Notes: a model not told the origin generated them from the sequence alone. DNA of 64,000 bases from Pseudochelatococcus sp047501465 (GCF_047501465.1 NZ_JAZDRL010000001.1:806001-870000); one strand, 5' to 3'. Positions 6,664 to 14,911 are shown, numbered from the stretch's first letter. Program-made: numbers and translations.

Positions 6664-7608
6664 TTAGCTGCGCGATAAGCCAGTCTTACCCAACACGTTA
6701 TTCAAAAATGCCAGATTCGCATCATTACTTGCAGCAGCCTGCATGGGCGTTTTGCCACGGTTGTTCGGAACCTTTAGCAGCTCAATAAACTGGTCCCTAT
6801 CCAGCGCGTCATTCAAAAGCAGCAGAGACACACCATTGCTTGCAGCAGCGTGCATGGGCGTGTTGCCATAGTTGTTCCGAACCTTTAGCAGCTCAATAAA
6901 CTGGTCCCCACCCAGCGCGTTCTTCAAAAACGGCAGAGACAAAGAACTGCTTGCAGCAGCGTGCATGGGCGTGTTGCCATAGTTGTTCGGAACCTTGAGC
7001 AGCTCGATAAGCCAGTCTTTACTCAATGCGCCCTTCAAAAACAGCACAGTACGAGTATTATTTATAGCATAATGCATGAACGTGCTGCCACGGTCATCAC
7101 AAACCACCGTCATCACCTGCTTTAACGATGCAGAATCAAGCTTAACCCCAGTCAGCTTTTTCACAAAATCTGCCCGATCATCGTATGATTTTAGCTGTGA
7201 GGCTTCTTCCTTCAGCTGGCTCACAACTGCTGTTTTATCAGCCTGCTCTATTTCTCGGTCCTCAAGTGTTTGTGAATCTTCTTTCTTCAGCTGGCTCACA
7301 ACTGCTGTTTTATCAGCCTGCCCTATTTCTCGGTCCTCAAGTGTTTGTGAATCTTCTTCCTTCAGCTGGCTCACAACTGCTGTTTTATCAGCCTGCCCTA
7401 TTTCTCGGTCCTTAAGTGTTTTTGTGCCGGTAAAATAGGATATCACCGACGTGATTTTGTCCCAGAGAGAAGAAATGAGATTGCAGAATGCTTCTCCAGC
7501 CCCTTTCAGGCAGCAAACGACTCGATTATCAAAAAAACCTGAACTTACCTGAGGCAGCGGAGTAACATTTTCTGTATTAGATGAATAAGATTGTAATGTA
7601 ATACTCAT
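6664..7608 (-). CDS. Ankyrin-like repeat protein, copy A (3' end frameshifted)
   Basis: A 314-residue protein. The N-terminus (about 1-50) has a Cys-containing hydrophobic/amphipathic stretch (VVCCLKGAGEAFCNLISSLW). Then come three 25-residue repeats with core DREIGQADKTAVVSQLK, likely coiled-coil. Then follow about four 37-residue ankyrin-like repeats of the form NNYGNTPMHAAAS...FLKNALGGDQFIELLKV. Relative to copy B, one base is missing around 6684-6690, so the product ends early as GKTGLSRS. After restoring the frame, another repeat and the tail NNELGLML follow down to a TGA at 6566-6568. I chose the ATG at 7606-7608 (GGCGGT upstream); another in-frame ATG is at 7629. Ankyrin arrays mediate protein binding and are frequent in host-associated bacteria. 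No secretion signal is evident. Function unknown. Confidence 0.75.
   Translation of the reverse strand: MSITLQSYSSNTENVTPLPQVSSGFFDNRVVCCLKGAGEAFCNLISSLWDKITSVISYFTGTKTLKDREIGQADKTAVVSQLKEEDSQTLEDREIGQADKTAVVSQLKKEDSQTLEDREIEQADKTAVVSQLKEEASQLKSYDDRADFVKKLTGVKLDSASLKQVMTVVCDDRGSTFMHYAINNTRTVLFLKGALSKDWLIELLKVPNNYGNTPMHAAASSSLSLPFLKNALGGDQFIELLKVRNNYGNTPMHAAASNGVSLLLLNDALDRDQFIELLKVPNNRGKTPMQAAASNDANLAFLNNVLGKTGLSRS
7206..7428 (-). repeat. Three 75-bp tandem repeats inside ankyrin-like gene copy A
   Basis: The segment starting TTCAGCTGGCTCACAACTGC recurs with an exact 75-bp period at 7211, 7286 and 7361, with only a few mismatches. Each unit encodes 25 residues with core ADKTAVVSQLK and DREI. 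Copy B (near 8985-9055) has one unit only. Since 75 is a multiple of three, expansion keeps the frame. Confidence 0.92.
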
Positions 7609-7670
7609 AATTTGACCGCCATAAATCATATATTAAAATTTAATTTCTTCTTTATTAAAGCCTTAATGCA

Positions 7671-7850
7671 AATGTGACAAGCAAAAAATCGACTGCCGAC
7701 CTATCTGTGAGTGGCCTCAGCGGGTCCCAGGCTCGAGCCCGAGTGCATCAACCGTCGACAAAGCGTCTGAAACCAAATGGCTGGTTCGTAGAATGCAGGC
7801 AAATTGGCGCTTCATTCCACCGCACGTCATCCGCAAAAAGGTTTTTGCCT
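7671..7850 (+). pseudogene. IS5-family transposase fragment (unit A)
   Basis: This 180-bp stretch is nearly identical to 9292-9475. Together with the bases downstream of the second copy it encodes the C-terminal part of a DDE transposase of IS5 type. In unit A the sequence stops abruptly at GGTTTTTGCCT, where unit B begins. It is a junction product of the tandem duplication and cannot be functional. Confidence 0.75.
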
Positions 7851-7891
7851 TCGCGTGACCTACTAACCAAGCCCAAGCCCTTATTAATGCA

Positions 7892-7923
7892 AATGCCCCC
7901 ATTCTCACCAGGATGGGGGCATT
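7892..7923. terminator. Duplicated hairpin terminator (unit B)
   Basis: Same 11-bp stem (AATGCCCCCAT / ATGGGGGCATT) and loop as at 6362-6393. Here it has no complete gene on its left; it is carried along by the duplication and may still stop minus-strand transcription coming from ankyrin-like copy B. Confidence 0.7.
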
Positions 7924-7933
7924 CTGTTATTTC

Positions 7934-8080
7934 TTAGGTGGCCAAAATAGCGGGCGCATCTCTCCGGCTCAAAGCCCGCGATCCAAGATATCCCGTGAAT
8001 AGCAGCAGCAGCGAGACCGAAATCATCAGCACGGAAACGGCTGATATCGTCGGGTTGATCTCATTGATAAGACTATCCCA
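7934..8080 (-). pseudogene. 3' remnant of an ABC transporter permease gene (unit B)
   Basis: This is the second copy of the 6404-6553 fragment. The minus strand reads SLINEINPTISAVSVLMISV, a Leu run, FTGYLGSRALSRRDAPAILAT and stop. It differs from unit A by a 3-bp (one Leu codon) length change in the CAG/CTG run and several substitutions. It lies just after, and in a different frame from, the stop of ankyrin-like copy B. Confidence 0.6.
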
Positions 8081-9233
8081 TATCATTTTCGACAAGGCAT
8101 AAGCCCATATCATTTTCGACAAGGCGTAAGCCCAGCTCATTATTTAAAAACGCCAGACTATCAGCATGCCTTGCAGCAACGTGCATGGGCGTTTCGCCAT
8201 AGTTGTCCTTAACATTTAGCTGCTCGATAAACTGGTCTTCACCCAACACGTCCTTCAAAAGCGCCAGAGACGCAGCATTCCATGCAGCATTGTGCATGGG
8301 CGTGTTGCCATAGTTGTCCTTAACCTTTAGCTGCTCGATAAACTGGTCTTCACCCAACACGTCCTTCAAAAGCGCCAGAGACGCAGCATTCCATGCAGCA
8401 TTGTGCATGGGCGTGTTGCCATAGTTGTCCTTAATCTTTAGCTGCTCGATAAGGCCGTCTTCACCCAACACGTCCTTCAAAAACGCCAGAGACAAAGCAT
8501 TCCTTGCAGCATCGTGCACGGGCGTGGTGCCATCGTTGTTCTTAACCTTGAGCCACTCGATAAACTGGCCTTCACCCAGCGTGTTCTTCAAAAACACCAG
8601 AGCATCAACATTCCATGCAGCATTGTGGATGGGCGTGTTGCCACAGTAGCCCGGAACCTTGAGCAGCTCAATAAACTGGTCTTCACCCAACACGTCCTTC
8701 AAAAACGCCAGAGACTTAGCATTCCATGCAGCAGCCTGCATGGGCGTTTCGTCATGGTTGTCCGGAACCTTGAGCAGCTCAATAAACTGGTCTTCACCCA
8801 ACACGTCATTCAAAAACACCAGACTATCAGCATTATTTATAGCATAATGCATGGGTGTGTTGCCATGGTCATCACAAACCACCGTCATCACCTGCTTTAA
8901 TGATTCAGGATCAAGCTTAACCCCAGTCAGCTTTTTCACAAAATCTGCCATATCATTGTATGATGTTAGCTGTGAAGCTTCTTCCTTCAGCTGGCTCACA
9001 ACTGCTGTTTTATCAGCCTGCCCTATTTCTCGGTCCTCAAGTGTTTTTGTGCCGGTAAAATAGGATATCACCGACGTGATTTTGTCCCAGAGAGAAGAAA
9101 TGAGATTGCAGAATGCTTCTCCAGCCCCTTTCAGGCAGCAAACGACTCGATTATCAAAAAAACCTGAACTTACCTGAGGCAGCGGAGTAGCATTTTCTGT
9201 ATTAGATGAATAAGATTGTAATGTAACACTCAT
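8073..9233 (-). CDS. Ankyrin-like repeat protein, copy B
   Basis: A 386-residue paralogue of copy A with an almost identical N-terminus (same VVCCLKGAGEAFCNLISSLW stretch) and a single DREIGQADKTAVVSQLK unit. It has about seven 37-residue ankyrin-like repeats of the form DNYGNTPMHNAAWNAASLALLKDVLGEDQFIEQLKVK. Two neighbouring repeats are identical over 111 bp. The C-terminus carries a duplicated LVENDMGL octapeptide from a 24-bp tandem duplication. The repeats keep the ankyrin TPMH and helix pattern but are longer than the usual 33 residues. The start is the ATG at 9231-9233, preceded by GGCGGT; an upstream ATG at 9252-9254 is possible. The 5' flank is AT-rich. Host-interaction or scaffold roles are guesses; no function is assigned. 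Confidence 0.8.
   Translation of the reverse strand: MSVTLQSYSSNTENATPLPQVSSGFFDNRVVCCLKGAGEAFCNLISSLWDKITSVISYFTGTKTLEDREIGQADKTAVVSQLKEEASQLTSYNDMADFVKKLTGVKLDPESLKQVMTVVCDDHGNTPMHYAINNADSLVFLNDVLGEDQFIELLKVPDNHDETPMQAAAWNAKSLAFLKDVLGEDQFIELLKVPGYCGNTPIHNAAWNVDALVFLKNTLGEGQFIEWLKVKNNDGTTPVHDAARNALSLAFLKDVLGEDGLIEQLKIKDNYGNTPMHNAAWNAASLALLKDVLGEDQFIEQLKVKDNYGNTPMHNAAWNAASLALLKDVLGEDQFIEQLNVKDNYGETPMHVAARHADSLAFLNNELGLRLVENDMGLCLVENDMG
8150..8870 (-). repeat. Seven tandem 111-bp ankyrin-encoding repeats in copy B
   Basis: Units containing CATGGGCGT..CCATAGTTGTC and CACCCAACACGTCCTTCAAA recur every 111 bp. The copies around 8258-8368 and 8369-8479 appear identical base for base; the others differ at scattered sites. 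The period equals 37 codons, so gain or loss of units preserves the frame. Copy A has about five such units (one behind a frameshift). Confidence 0.9.
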
Positions 9234-9291
9234 AATTTGACCGCCATAAATCATATTTGAAAATTTAATTTCTTCTTTATTAAAAGCCTTA

Positions 9292-9633
9292 ATGCAAAAT
9301 GGCAAGCAAAAAATCGACTGTCGGCCTATCTGTGAGTGGCCTCAGCGGGTCCCAGGCTCGAGCCCGAGTGCATCAACCATCGACAAAGCGTCTGAAACCA
9401 AATGGCTGGTTCGTAGAATGCAGGCAAATTGGCGCTTCATTCCACCGCACGTCATTCGCAAAAAGGTTTTTGCCTTTAGCCCATGGCTCTACAGGCAACG
9501 CAACGCCGTCGAACGCTTCTTCAACCGCATCAAACAGATGCGCGGCCTCGCAACACGGTATAACCGGCTGCCCGAAAACTATCTGGCCGCATTCAAACTC
9601 GCCGCAGCCCGAATATGGATCAAAACGTTATAA
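9292..9633 (+). pseudogene. C-terminal fragment of an IS5-family transposase
   Basis: The plus strand encodes the typical C-terminal block of IS5-family DDE transposases: IPPHVIRKKVFAFSPWLYRQRNAVERFFNRIKQMRGLATRYNRLPENYLAAFKLAAARIWIKTL. The YRQRNAVERFFNRIKQ segment carries the conserved catalytic-region Glu. Only about 80 recognisable residues remain; the catalytic Asp-containing N-terminal half is missing, and no clear terminal inverted repeats are visible. It is therefore a dead remnant. Its first 184 bp are duplicated at 7671-7850. It marks the accessory nature of the 6.3-9.6 kb region. Confidence 0.85.
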
Positions 9634-9704
9634 GGCCGCTGCCTAGGGCGTTCAAACAAAGCATTGCTATTTGCAGGTCACCATGGCGCGAAGATCAGCA
9701 CATC

Positions 9705-11282
9705 CTAGTGGCCAGGCGCCGGCTCGGCACTCGGCTCCACCTTTTTCATGATGGGCAAAACGAACAGTAGCAGCAAGAACAGGAAGGTCAGAGCATAGAA
9801 TACGTCTGCGAACGACATCACTGTGGCTTGCTGGCGCACCAACCCTGCCAGTTTCTTGATGGCAGCAAGCTCCGCATCCGATCCCAGTGGCGCTAATCCT
9901 GCCGTGATTTTCGCCAAAGTTTCCTCGGCTGCCTCGTGCCCCCAACGCACCTGTTCGTGCAAGCGGGCAAGATGCAGATCAAGCCGCGAATTCAGCATCG
10001 TATTGATAACGGCAAGCCCAACAGCACCGCCGAGATTTCGCGTCAGATTAAACAGACCAGACGCATTTTTCACCATATCCTGGGGCAGAGTGCCGAGTGA
10101 AATATTGCTAATTGGCACCATGCAGATCATCAGCGATACACCCCGTAGTATCTGCGGCACGAATAGCTCCCAGAAGTCCCAATCCTTGGTCAGGCCCGTC
10201 ACTTGCCAGGTGCCCAGCGCAAAACCGGCAAAGCCTATCCCCATCATGATGCGCGGATCGAGCTTGCGGGATAGTATTCCGGCAATCGGCGCCGTGAGAA
10301 ACATTGCCACGCCGCTGACGAACATTGTCTCGCCAATCATCAACGCTGAATAGCCCCGCACCCGCGCGAGATATAGTGGATAGATATACGTCAATCCATA
10401 AAGGCCAATGCCCATGGCAAAGCTGAAAAGAGACCCCATCGCGAAGTTGCGGTTGGTAAATGCCCGGATGTCCACCACTGGCTCTCGCGCAGATAGCACG
10501 CGCAAGAAAAATCCAATGGCACCTACCACCATGACAATCGAGAAGATGACAATCAGATGATCATCAAACCAATCATTGAGGGGCCCTTCTTCAAGCACAT
10601 ACTCAAGACTACCCAAAAAGCCTGCCATGAAAAGCAGGCCCCACCAGTCAAAATGCTCAAGCAGCGACAGGTCCGGCTTGTCAAAATCAACGAGCGAGAT
10701 CGTCATTATAGTCACTATCACGCCGGGCACGATGTTAATGAGAAACAGCCAATGCCATGAGAATATATCAGTCAGATACCCGCCAATAGTCGGCCCAATC
10801 GTTGGCGCGAGCGTTGCCACAAGGCCGATGATCGGCGATACGACAGATTGCTTATCCCGCGGGAAGGCACTGAAGGCCGTGGCAAACACGGTTGGGATCA
10901 TGCCACCGCCGATAAACCCCTGCAATGCACGGTAGACGATCATCTGTTCGATTGAAGTGGCGGTGGCGCACATGAAGCTCATGAACGTAAAGCCCGCCGC
11001 AGATGCAGCAAACAACCAGCGTGTTGAAAATGCCCGCGATAAAAAACCTGATAGCGGTATCATGATCACTTCGGCGATCAGATAGCTCGTTTGCACCCAC
11101 GAAATTTCATCTGCGCTCGCACCAAGCCCCGCTTGAATTTCGGTGAGAGAGGCCGAGACAATCTGGATATCCAGAATGGCCATGAACATGCCAAAAACCA
11201 TGCAAACGAAAGCAATGAACTTTCGCGCAGGGATCCCCAGAATAAGACGACCGGGAGCCGGCATTTCAAGCGCGCTCATCAT
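9705..11282 (-). CDS. emrB: MFS multidrug exporter, EmrB/QacA (DHA2) family
   Basis: A 525-residue, 14-helix drug:H+ antiporter. Landmarks: IAFVCMVFGMFMAILDIQIVSASL (helix 1, conserved Asp-Ile), ISWVQTSYLIAEVIMIPLSGFLSRAFSTRW (motif A region), and YRALQGFIGGGMIPTVF, the DHA2 helix-4 motif. It sits in the inner membrane and works with the periplasmic adaptor encoded directly upstream (gap 25 bp) and a TolC-like channel, which is not in the window. Start ATG 11280-11282. The operon has no local regulator. The substrate is unknown; EmrB relatives export hydrophobic weak acids and antibiotics. Confidence 0.9.
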   Translation of the reverse strand: MMSALEMPAPGRLILGIPARKFIAFVCMVFGMFMAILDIQIVSASLTEIQAGLGASADEISWVQTSYLIAEVIMIPLSGFLSRAFSTRWLFAASAAGFTFMSFMCATATSIEQMIVYRALQGFIGGGMIPTVFATAFSAFPRDKQSVVSPIIGLVATLAPTIGPTIGGYLTDIFSWHWLFLINIVPGVIVTIMTISLVDFDKPDLSLLEHFDWWGLLFMAGFLGSLEYVLEEGPLNDWFDDHLIVIFSIVMVVGAIGFFLRVLSAREPVVDIRAFTNRNFAMGSLFSFAMGIGLYGLTYIYPLYLARVRGYSALMIGETMFVSGVAMFLTAPIAGILSRKLDPRIMMGIGFAGFALGTWQVTGLTKDWDFWELFVPQILRGVSLMICMVPISNISLGTLPQDMVKNASGLFNLTRNLGGAVGLAVINTMLNSRLDLHLARLHEQVRWGHEAAEETLAKITAGLAPLGSDAELAAIKKLAGLVRQQATVMSFADVFYALTFLFLLLLFVLPIMKKVEPSAEPAPGH

Positions 11283-11307
11283 AACCGGACTTTCTGACTT
11301 TTCAGTC

Positions 11308-12477
11308 TCAGTTAGTATTCATTCGATGCTCATCAGCCGTACTTGTTCGTGGTGCATCTGGCCTATCTCTATGGGCCACGTTTTCATGCGCACGCGTATC
11401 GACCCTTGCTTCGACAGACATACCAGCCCGCAAAACATGAGCCCGTAAAGCATCTTCAGATAAAGCAATTCGCACCGGAATACGCTGCACTATCTTGGTA
11501 AAATTCCCCGTCGCATTTTCAGGCGGCAGAAGGCTGAAGAGCGCACCAGAAGCTGGCGCTATGCTTTCCACCGTGCCGGTAAATACCTTGCCAGAATAGG
11601 AATCTATTGTGATTGATACCGGCTGGCCGGGGCGCAGGCTATCGAGCTGCGTTTCCTTGAAGTTTGCCTCGACATAAACATCACTCAACGGCACGATCAC
11701 TGCCAGACGCTGGCCAACAGATACCAACTTGCCAACCTCAAGCGCTTTGTTACCAACAACGCCGCTAATAGGCGCACGTATAATTGTGAAGTCCAGATCG
11801 CGCTGTGCCCGTTCAAGACTGGTTTTATACTCGGCCAGGTTTCGCTGTGCTTCGAGCTGCTGAGCATGCATCACGCCCAGATTGGCTTGCGCTGAAACAA
11901 GCGCTGCATTGGCACCCTGCACATTGGCTGCAGCGCGGTCCTTATCTGCGCGCGCATTATCAAGTGCGGCCTGGCTGGCATAATTGCTGCTGGCAAGCTT
12001 TGACTGCCGGTCAAATTCCTTGGCGCTACGCTCCGCATTGACATCTGCCAGCGTAATCTGGGATTGCGCCTGCGTTACCGCAGCCTCAGCCACCTTGATC
12101 TGCTCACCAATCCGGCTGATCGTTGCTTCCTGAGATGCAATTCTTCCCTGCGCGGCCTCTACCGCCAGCTTATAGTCACCATCATCGATACGCGCGATAA
12201 CATCGCCTGTTTGAACAAACTGATTTTCCGTTATCGCGATGCTTGCAACATAACCGGAGACCTTCGCCGCAAGGGTTGTGATATCGGCCTGTACATATGC
12301 ATCATCGGTGGAGATCTCGAAGCGACCAAACGTCCACCAATGATATCCCTCATAAACAGCAGCCACTAACAGCAGCACACCTGCTACCGTTAGTATCGCC
12401 TTCCGCCTTCCGCTCTTTTGGGAAGGCGGGATTTGGGTTTCTGGTGTTGTATTGTTAGCGACGTCATGCGCTGTCAT
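11308..12477 (-). CDS. emrA: HlyD/EmrA-family membrane fusion protein
   Basis: A 389-residue periplasmic adaptor. There is one N-terminal membrane anchor (about residues 28-46, AILTVAGVLLLVAAVYEGY). The lipoyl/biotinyl half-motif is at about 56-100 (STDDAYVQADITTLAAKVSGYVASIAITENQFVQTGDVIARID). A long alpha-helical hairpin follows (about 105-215, rich in Ala/Gln/Glu), then the second lipoyl half (IIRAPISGVVGNKALEVGKLVSVGQRL) and a beta-barrel. The ATG at 12475-12477 is chosen because the typical short cytoplasmic tail precedes the anchor from there; longer starts add an unlikely 42-residue extension. It bridges EmrB to an outer-membrane channel. Confidence 0.9.
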   Translation of the reverse strand: MTAHDVANNTTPETQIPPSQKSGRRKAILTVAGVLLLVAAVYEGYHWWTFGRFEISTDDAYVQADITTLAAKVSGYVASIAITENQFVQTGDVIARIDDGDYKLAVEAAQGRIASQEATISRIGEQIKVAEAAVTQAQSQITLADVNAERSAKEFDRQSKLASSNYASQAALDNARADKDRAAANVQGANAALVSAQANLGVMHAQQLEAQRNLAEYKTSLERAQRDLDFTIIRAPISGVVGNKALEVGKLVSVGQRLAVIVPLSDVYVEANFKETQLDSLRPGQPVSITIDSYSGKVFTGTVESIAPASGALFSLLPPENATGNFTKIVQRIPVRIALSEDALRAHVLRAGMSVEARVDTRAHENVAHRDRPDAPRTSTADEHRMNTN

Positions 12478-12646
12478 CAATTCCGTCCAAAATAAACACG
12501 CTGTCATCGCAACGCGCGGTCTCATGTAAGCCCATATAATCACAGGTTCAATATGCTTATTGTGCGCCGGCACACGCACATGACTTACATGCGCCTGACG
12601 CAAGGCTAATGTATTTATCTTGGTTCAGAATACCGGGATTAAGCCC

Positions 12647-14074
12647 TTAAGCTTGCGGAGAATGAAAACTCACCAAACCTAGGCGTTCGCGCCGCATCCA
12701 TCTTGCAAGCATCAAGATCGCTACAACGAAAAGCCCCACTGCCAGCCCCATCCAGATCCCATCCCCACCGAACCCCGCGCCAAAGCCCAAGTAAACACAA
12801 AGCGGCAAGCCAATGAACCAATAACCAATGACAGCATAGATCATAGGTACACGGGTGTCGTGCAGTCCCCTTAAAGCAGCAATGCCAAGCACCTGTCCGC
12901 CATCAGCCAGCTGGAATAAAGCCGCGAACGCAAGGAAGCTAACTGCGAACTCAACTGCCGTTGCATTTGCTGGATCATGAATATTGAGAAATGCGCTCAC
13001 AAGCGTTACAGGCATCACCGTCATCAAAATGGCAGAGATTGTTACCGCCAGCATACCCAGGCCAATGCCGATCCATCCCGCACGCGTTACGCCATCCCGA
13101 TCACCCGCGCCATAGGCACGCCCCACACGCACGGTAATTGCCTGCGATAGCCCAACTGCAACCATGAACGAAATGCCGGCAAGCTGAATGGCCACAGCAT
13201 GCGCTGCAAGCGATGCCTCGCCGATCCAGCCCATCATGAAGGCTGCTGCATTGAACACGCTGATCTCAAACGTGGAAAGCGCAGCAATTGGCAATCCCAA
13301 CGCCCAGAAAGCCCGGAAGCGAGGCCAATCTGCCTGCCAGAAATGACCAAACACATGATAACGACGAAACCGTCTGTCACGCAGCACAACAAACGCCAAA
13401 ATCAGAAACAGACTCAAATTAGCACAGGTACTGGCAATGCCTGAGCCAACCAGCTCCAGGCGTGGAAAACCGAAGTTCCCAAACACAAGCAGCCAATTAC
13501 CCAAGGCATTGAATACAATACCAAACATCGCCGCGAAAAGCGCCCATTGGGGACGCTCAAGCGCTGATACAAATGAGCGCAGCACCAGAAAGCCCAGAAA
13601 CGGTAATAGCCCCCACAGAAACATGCGCAGATAACCGCCTGCCAATGCAGAAAGATCAGCAGGCTCGCCAATTGCAAGCAAGATGATCTCGCCATTCCAC
13701 AACAGCAGCGCGCAAGGAATAAAAATAATAATCGCCGACCACAAACCTTGCCGTACTGTGCGCCGAACTTCGCGCACAGCAAAGCGATTTTGCCCCAGTG
13801 CGCGCGCAATCATGGGCGAAGCAGCCGTCAGCAACCCCAGCGCGAACAGCATCACCAGATGATACAGATTGGTCGCCAGCGTAGCCGCAGCCAATGCCTG
13901 TGATCCCAGCCTGCCAATGAAAATCACGTCAGTTGCCGTGATGGCCATCTGTGCGAGCGTGGTCAAAACCAGTGGCCAGCCGAGCGCAACAGTCGCCCGC
14001 AGCTCGGCCCGCCACGCAGCGTAATCTGGCTTGGAATGCGGCATTGTATCCGCCAAAGAAGAACTATGAACCAT
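12647..14074 (-). CDS. MATE-family multidrug efflux protein
   Basis: A 475-residue, 12-helix inner-membrane cation antiporter of the MATE (NorM-like) family. Visible features: ELRATVALGWPLVLTTLAQMAITATDVIFIGRLGSQALAAATLATNLYHLV at the N-terminus (helices 1-2), LVLRSFVSALERPQWALFAAMFGIVFNALGNWLLVFG (helices 4-5), and the symmetric second half beginning FRAFWALGLPIAALSTFEISVFNAAAFMMGWIGEASLAAHAVAIQLAG. Length is normal. It exports cationic compounds by Na+ or H+ exchange. It is monocistronic by spacing; a promoter should lie in 14075-14221. Start ATG 14072-14074; a second ATG ten codons in is possible. Confidence 0.92.
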   Translation of the reverse strand: MVHSSSLADTMPHSKPDYAAWRAELRATVALGWPLVLTTLAQMAITATDVIFIGRLGSQALAAATLATNLYHLVMLFALGLLTAASPMIARALGQNRFAVREVRRTVRQGLWSAIIIFIPCALLLWNGEIILLAIGEPADLSALAGGYLRMFLWGLLPFLGFLVLRSFVSALERPQWALFAAMFGIVFNALGNWLLVFGNFGFPRLELVGSGIASTCANLSLFLILAFVVLRDRRFRRYHVFGHFWQADWPRFRAFWALGLPIAALSTFEISVFNAAAFMMGWIGEASLAAHAVAIQLAGISFMVAVGLSQAITVRVGRAYGAGDRDGVTRAGWIGIGLGMLAVTISAILMTVMPVTLVSAFLNIHDPANATAVEFAVSFLAFAALFQLADGGQVLGIAALRGLHDTRVPMIYAVIGYWFIGLPLCVYLGFGAGFGGDGIWMGLAVGLFVVAILMLARWMRRERLGLVSFHSPQA

Positions 14075-14221
14075 AATAGTGGTTATTTAGCTGAAAAAAT
14101 AATCAGCCGCCATGATCCTTTACGAAGGCAAACGCTTTCCTGCCATGCAAATAACGCTGGTCCTTAAAAGCAATTCATATGGCGCAGCAGATAAAACAGC
14201 ATTTACAAAGCGGACATTACT

Positions 14222-14869
14222 CTAGCTTTGCGACCGCTCATCCTGCGCCAGAATATGGCGAATGCCGTGATTGAGATAGTCCCAGCCTGTATAAAGCGTT
14301 AGTAGCGCAGCAACCCAGAGCAGGCCAATACCGATTTTCAAGGTGCCTGGCAAAACAACCTCTCCTGCCTGCCCCGCGATCAAAAAGCCAAGCGCCACTA
14401 GCTGCGCAGCTGTTTTCCATTTCGCAACCTTGGTCACAGGAACGCTGACACGCAGTTCGGCCAGAAACTCGCGAAGTCCTGACACCAGCATTTCCCGACA
14501 CATAATGATAATCGCCGCCCACAGAGACCAGCTTCTGATTGTGCCATCCGCTACCAGCATCAGCAAGGAAGAGGCAACAAGCAGCTTATCGGCAATTGGA
14601 TCAAGCATGCGCCCCAAAGCGGACTGCTGTGCCCATGCGCGTGCGAGATAACCGTCAAGATAATCTGTTGCAGCGGCCAGCGCGAAGATCGCCAATGCCG
14701 CCCAGCGCATTTCCCATTCATTAGGCCAGAACATGCAGATGACAAGCGCAGGTACAGCCAGAATGCGCCCGTAGGTCAGCATATTTGGCAGGCTTAGCGC
14801 CTTTGATGGCAGCTTGCCTGCACCCTTAGCGGGTGTATCGGTGGAAGCATCGAAGGGGGGCGTAGTCAT
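14222..14869 (-). CDS. pgsA: CDP-diacylglycerol--glycerol-3-phosphate 3-phosphatidyltransferase
   Basis: A 215-residue integral membrane enzyme that makes phosphatidylglycerophosphate, committing CDP-diacylglycerol to phosphatidylglycerol and cardiolipin. The CDP-alcohol phosphotransferase signature D-x2-DG-x2-AR-x8-G-x3-D-x3-D is complete in DYLDGYLARAW...GRMLDPIADK (about residues 68-94). About four to six hydrophobic helices follow. A 25-residue hydrophilic N-terminal extension precedes LPNMLTYGRI. The ATG has AAGGT upstream. It lies 42 bp after uvrC on the same strand, the usual alphaproteobacterial pairing. Confidence 0.95.
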   Translation of the reverse strand: MTTPPFDASTDTPAKGAGKLPSKALSLPNMLTYGRILAVPALVICMFWPNEWEMRWAALAIFALAAATDYLDGYLARAWAQQSALGRMLDPIADKLLVASSLLMLVADGTIRSWSLWAAIIIMCREMLVSGLREFLAELRVSVPVTKVAKWKTAAQLVALGFLIAGQAGEVVLPGTLKIGIGLLWVAALLTLYTGWDYLNHGIRHILAQDERSQS

Positions 14870-14911
14870 ACCTTATCCACCAGATATCCTGCATCATTTA
14901 TCGGAAGAGAC

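Larger units (their letters stand above)
6321..9475. repeat. Tandem duplication of a 1.5-1.6 kb unit carrying an ankyrin-like gene
   Basis: Unit A is 6321-7850 and unit B is 7851-9475. Both begin with TCGCG(C/T)GACCTACTAACC, which in unit A is the 3' end of the SDR gene. Both end in the IS transposase remnant at GGTTTTTGCCT. Within each unit the order is: SDR tail, hairpin terminator, permease 3' remnant, ankyrin-like gene (minus strand), transposase fragment. Only unit A is joined to the full SDR gene and only unit B to the rest of the transposase, so the arrangement is a head-to-tail duplication. Point differences are few outside the ankyrin repeats, so the event looks fairly recent. Confidence 0.93.

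Noticed and set aside
7076..7438. Plus-strand repeat-containing frame over ankyrin-like copy A
   Set aside because: It mirrors the 75-bp repeats of the minus-strand gene. Upstream signals and homologous structure favour the minus strand.
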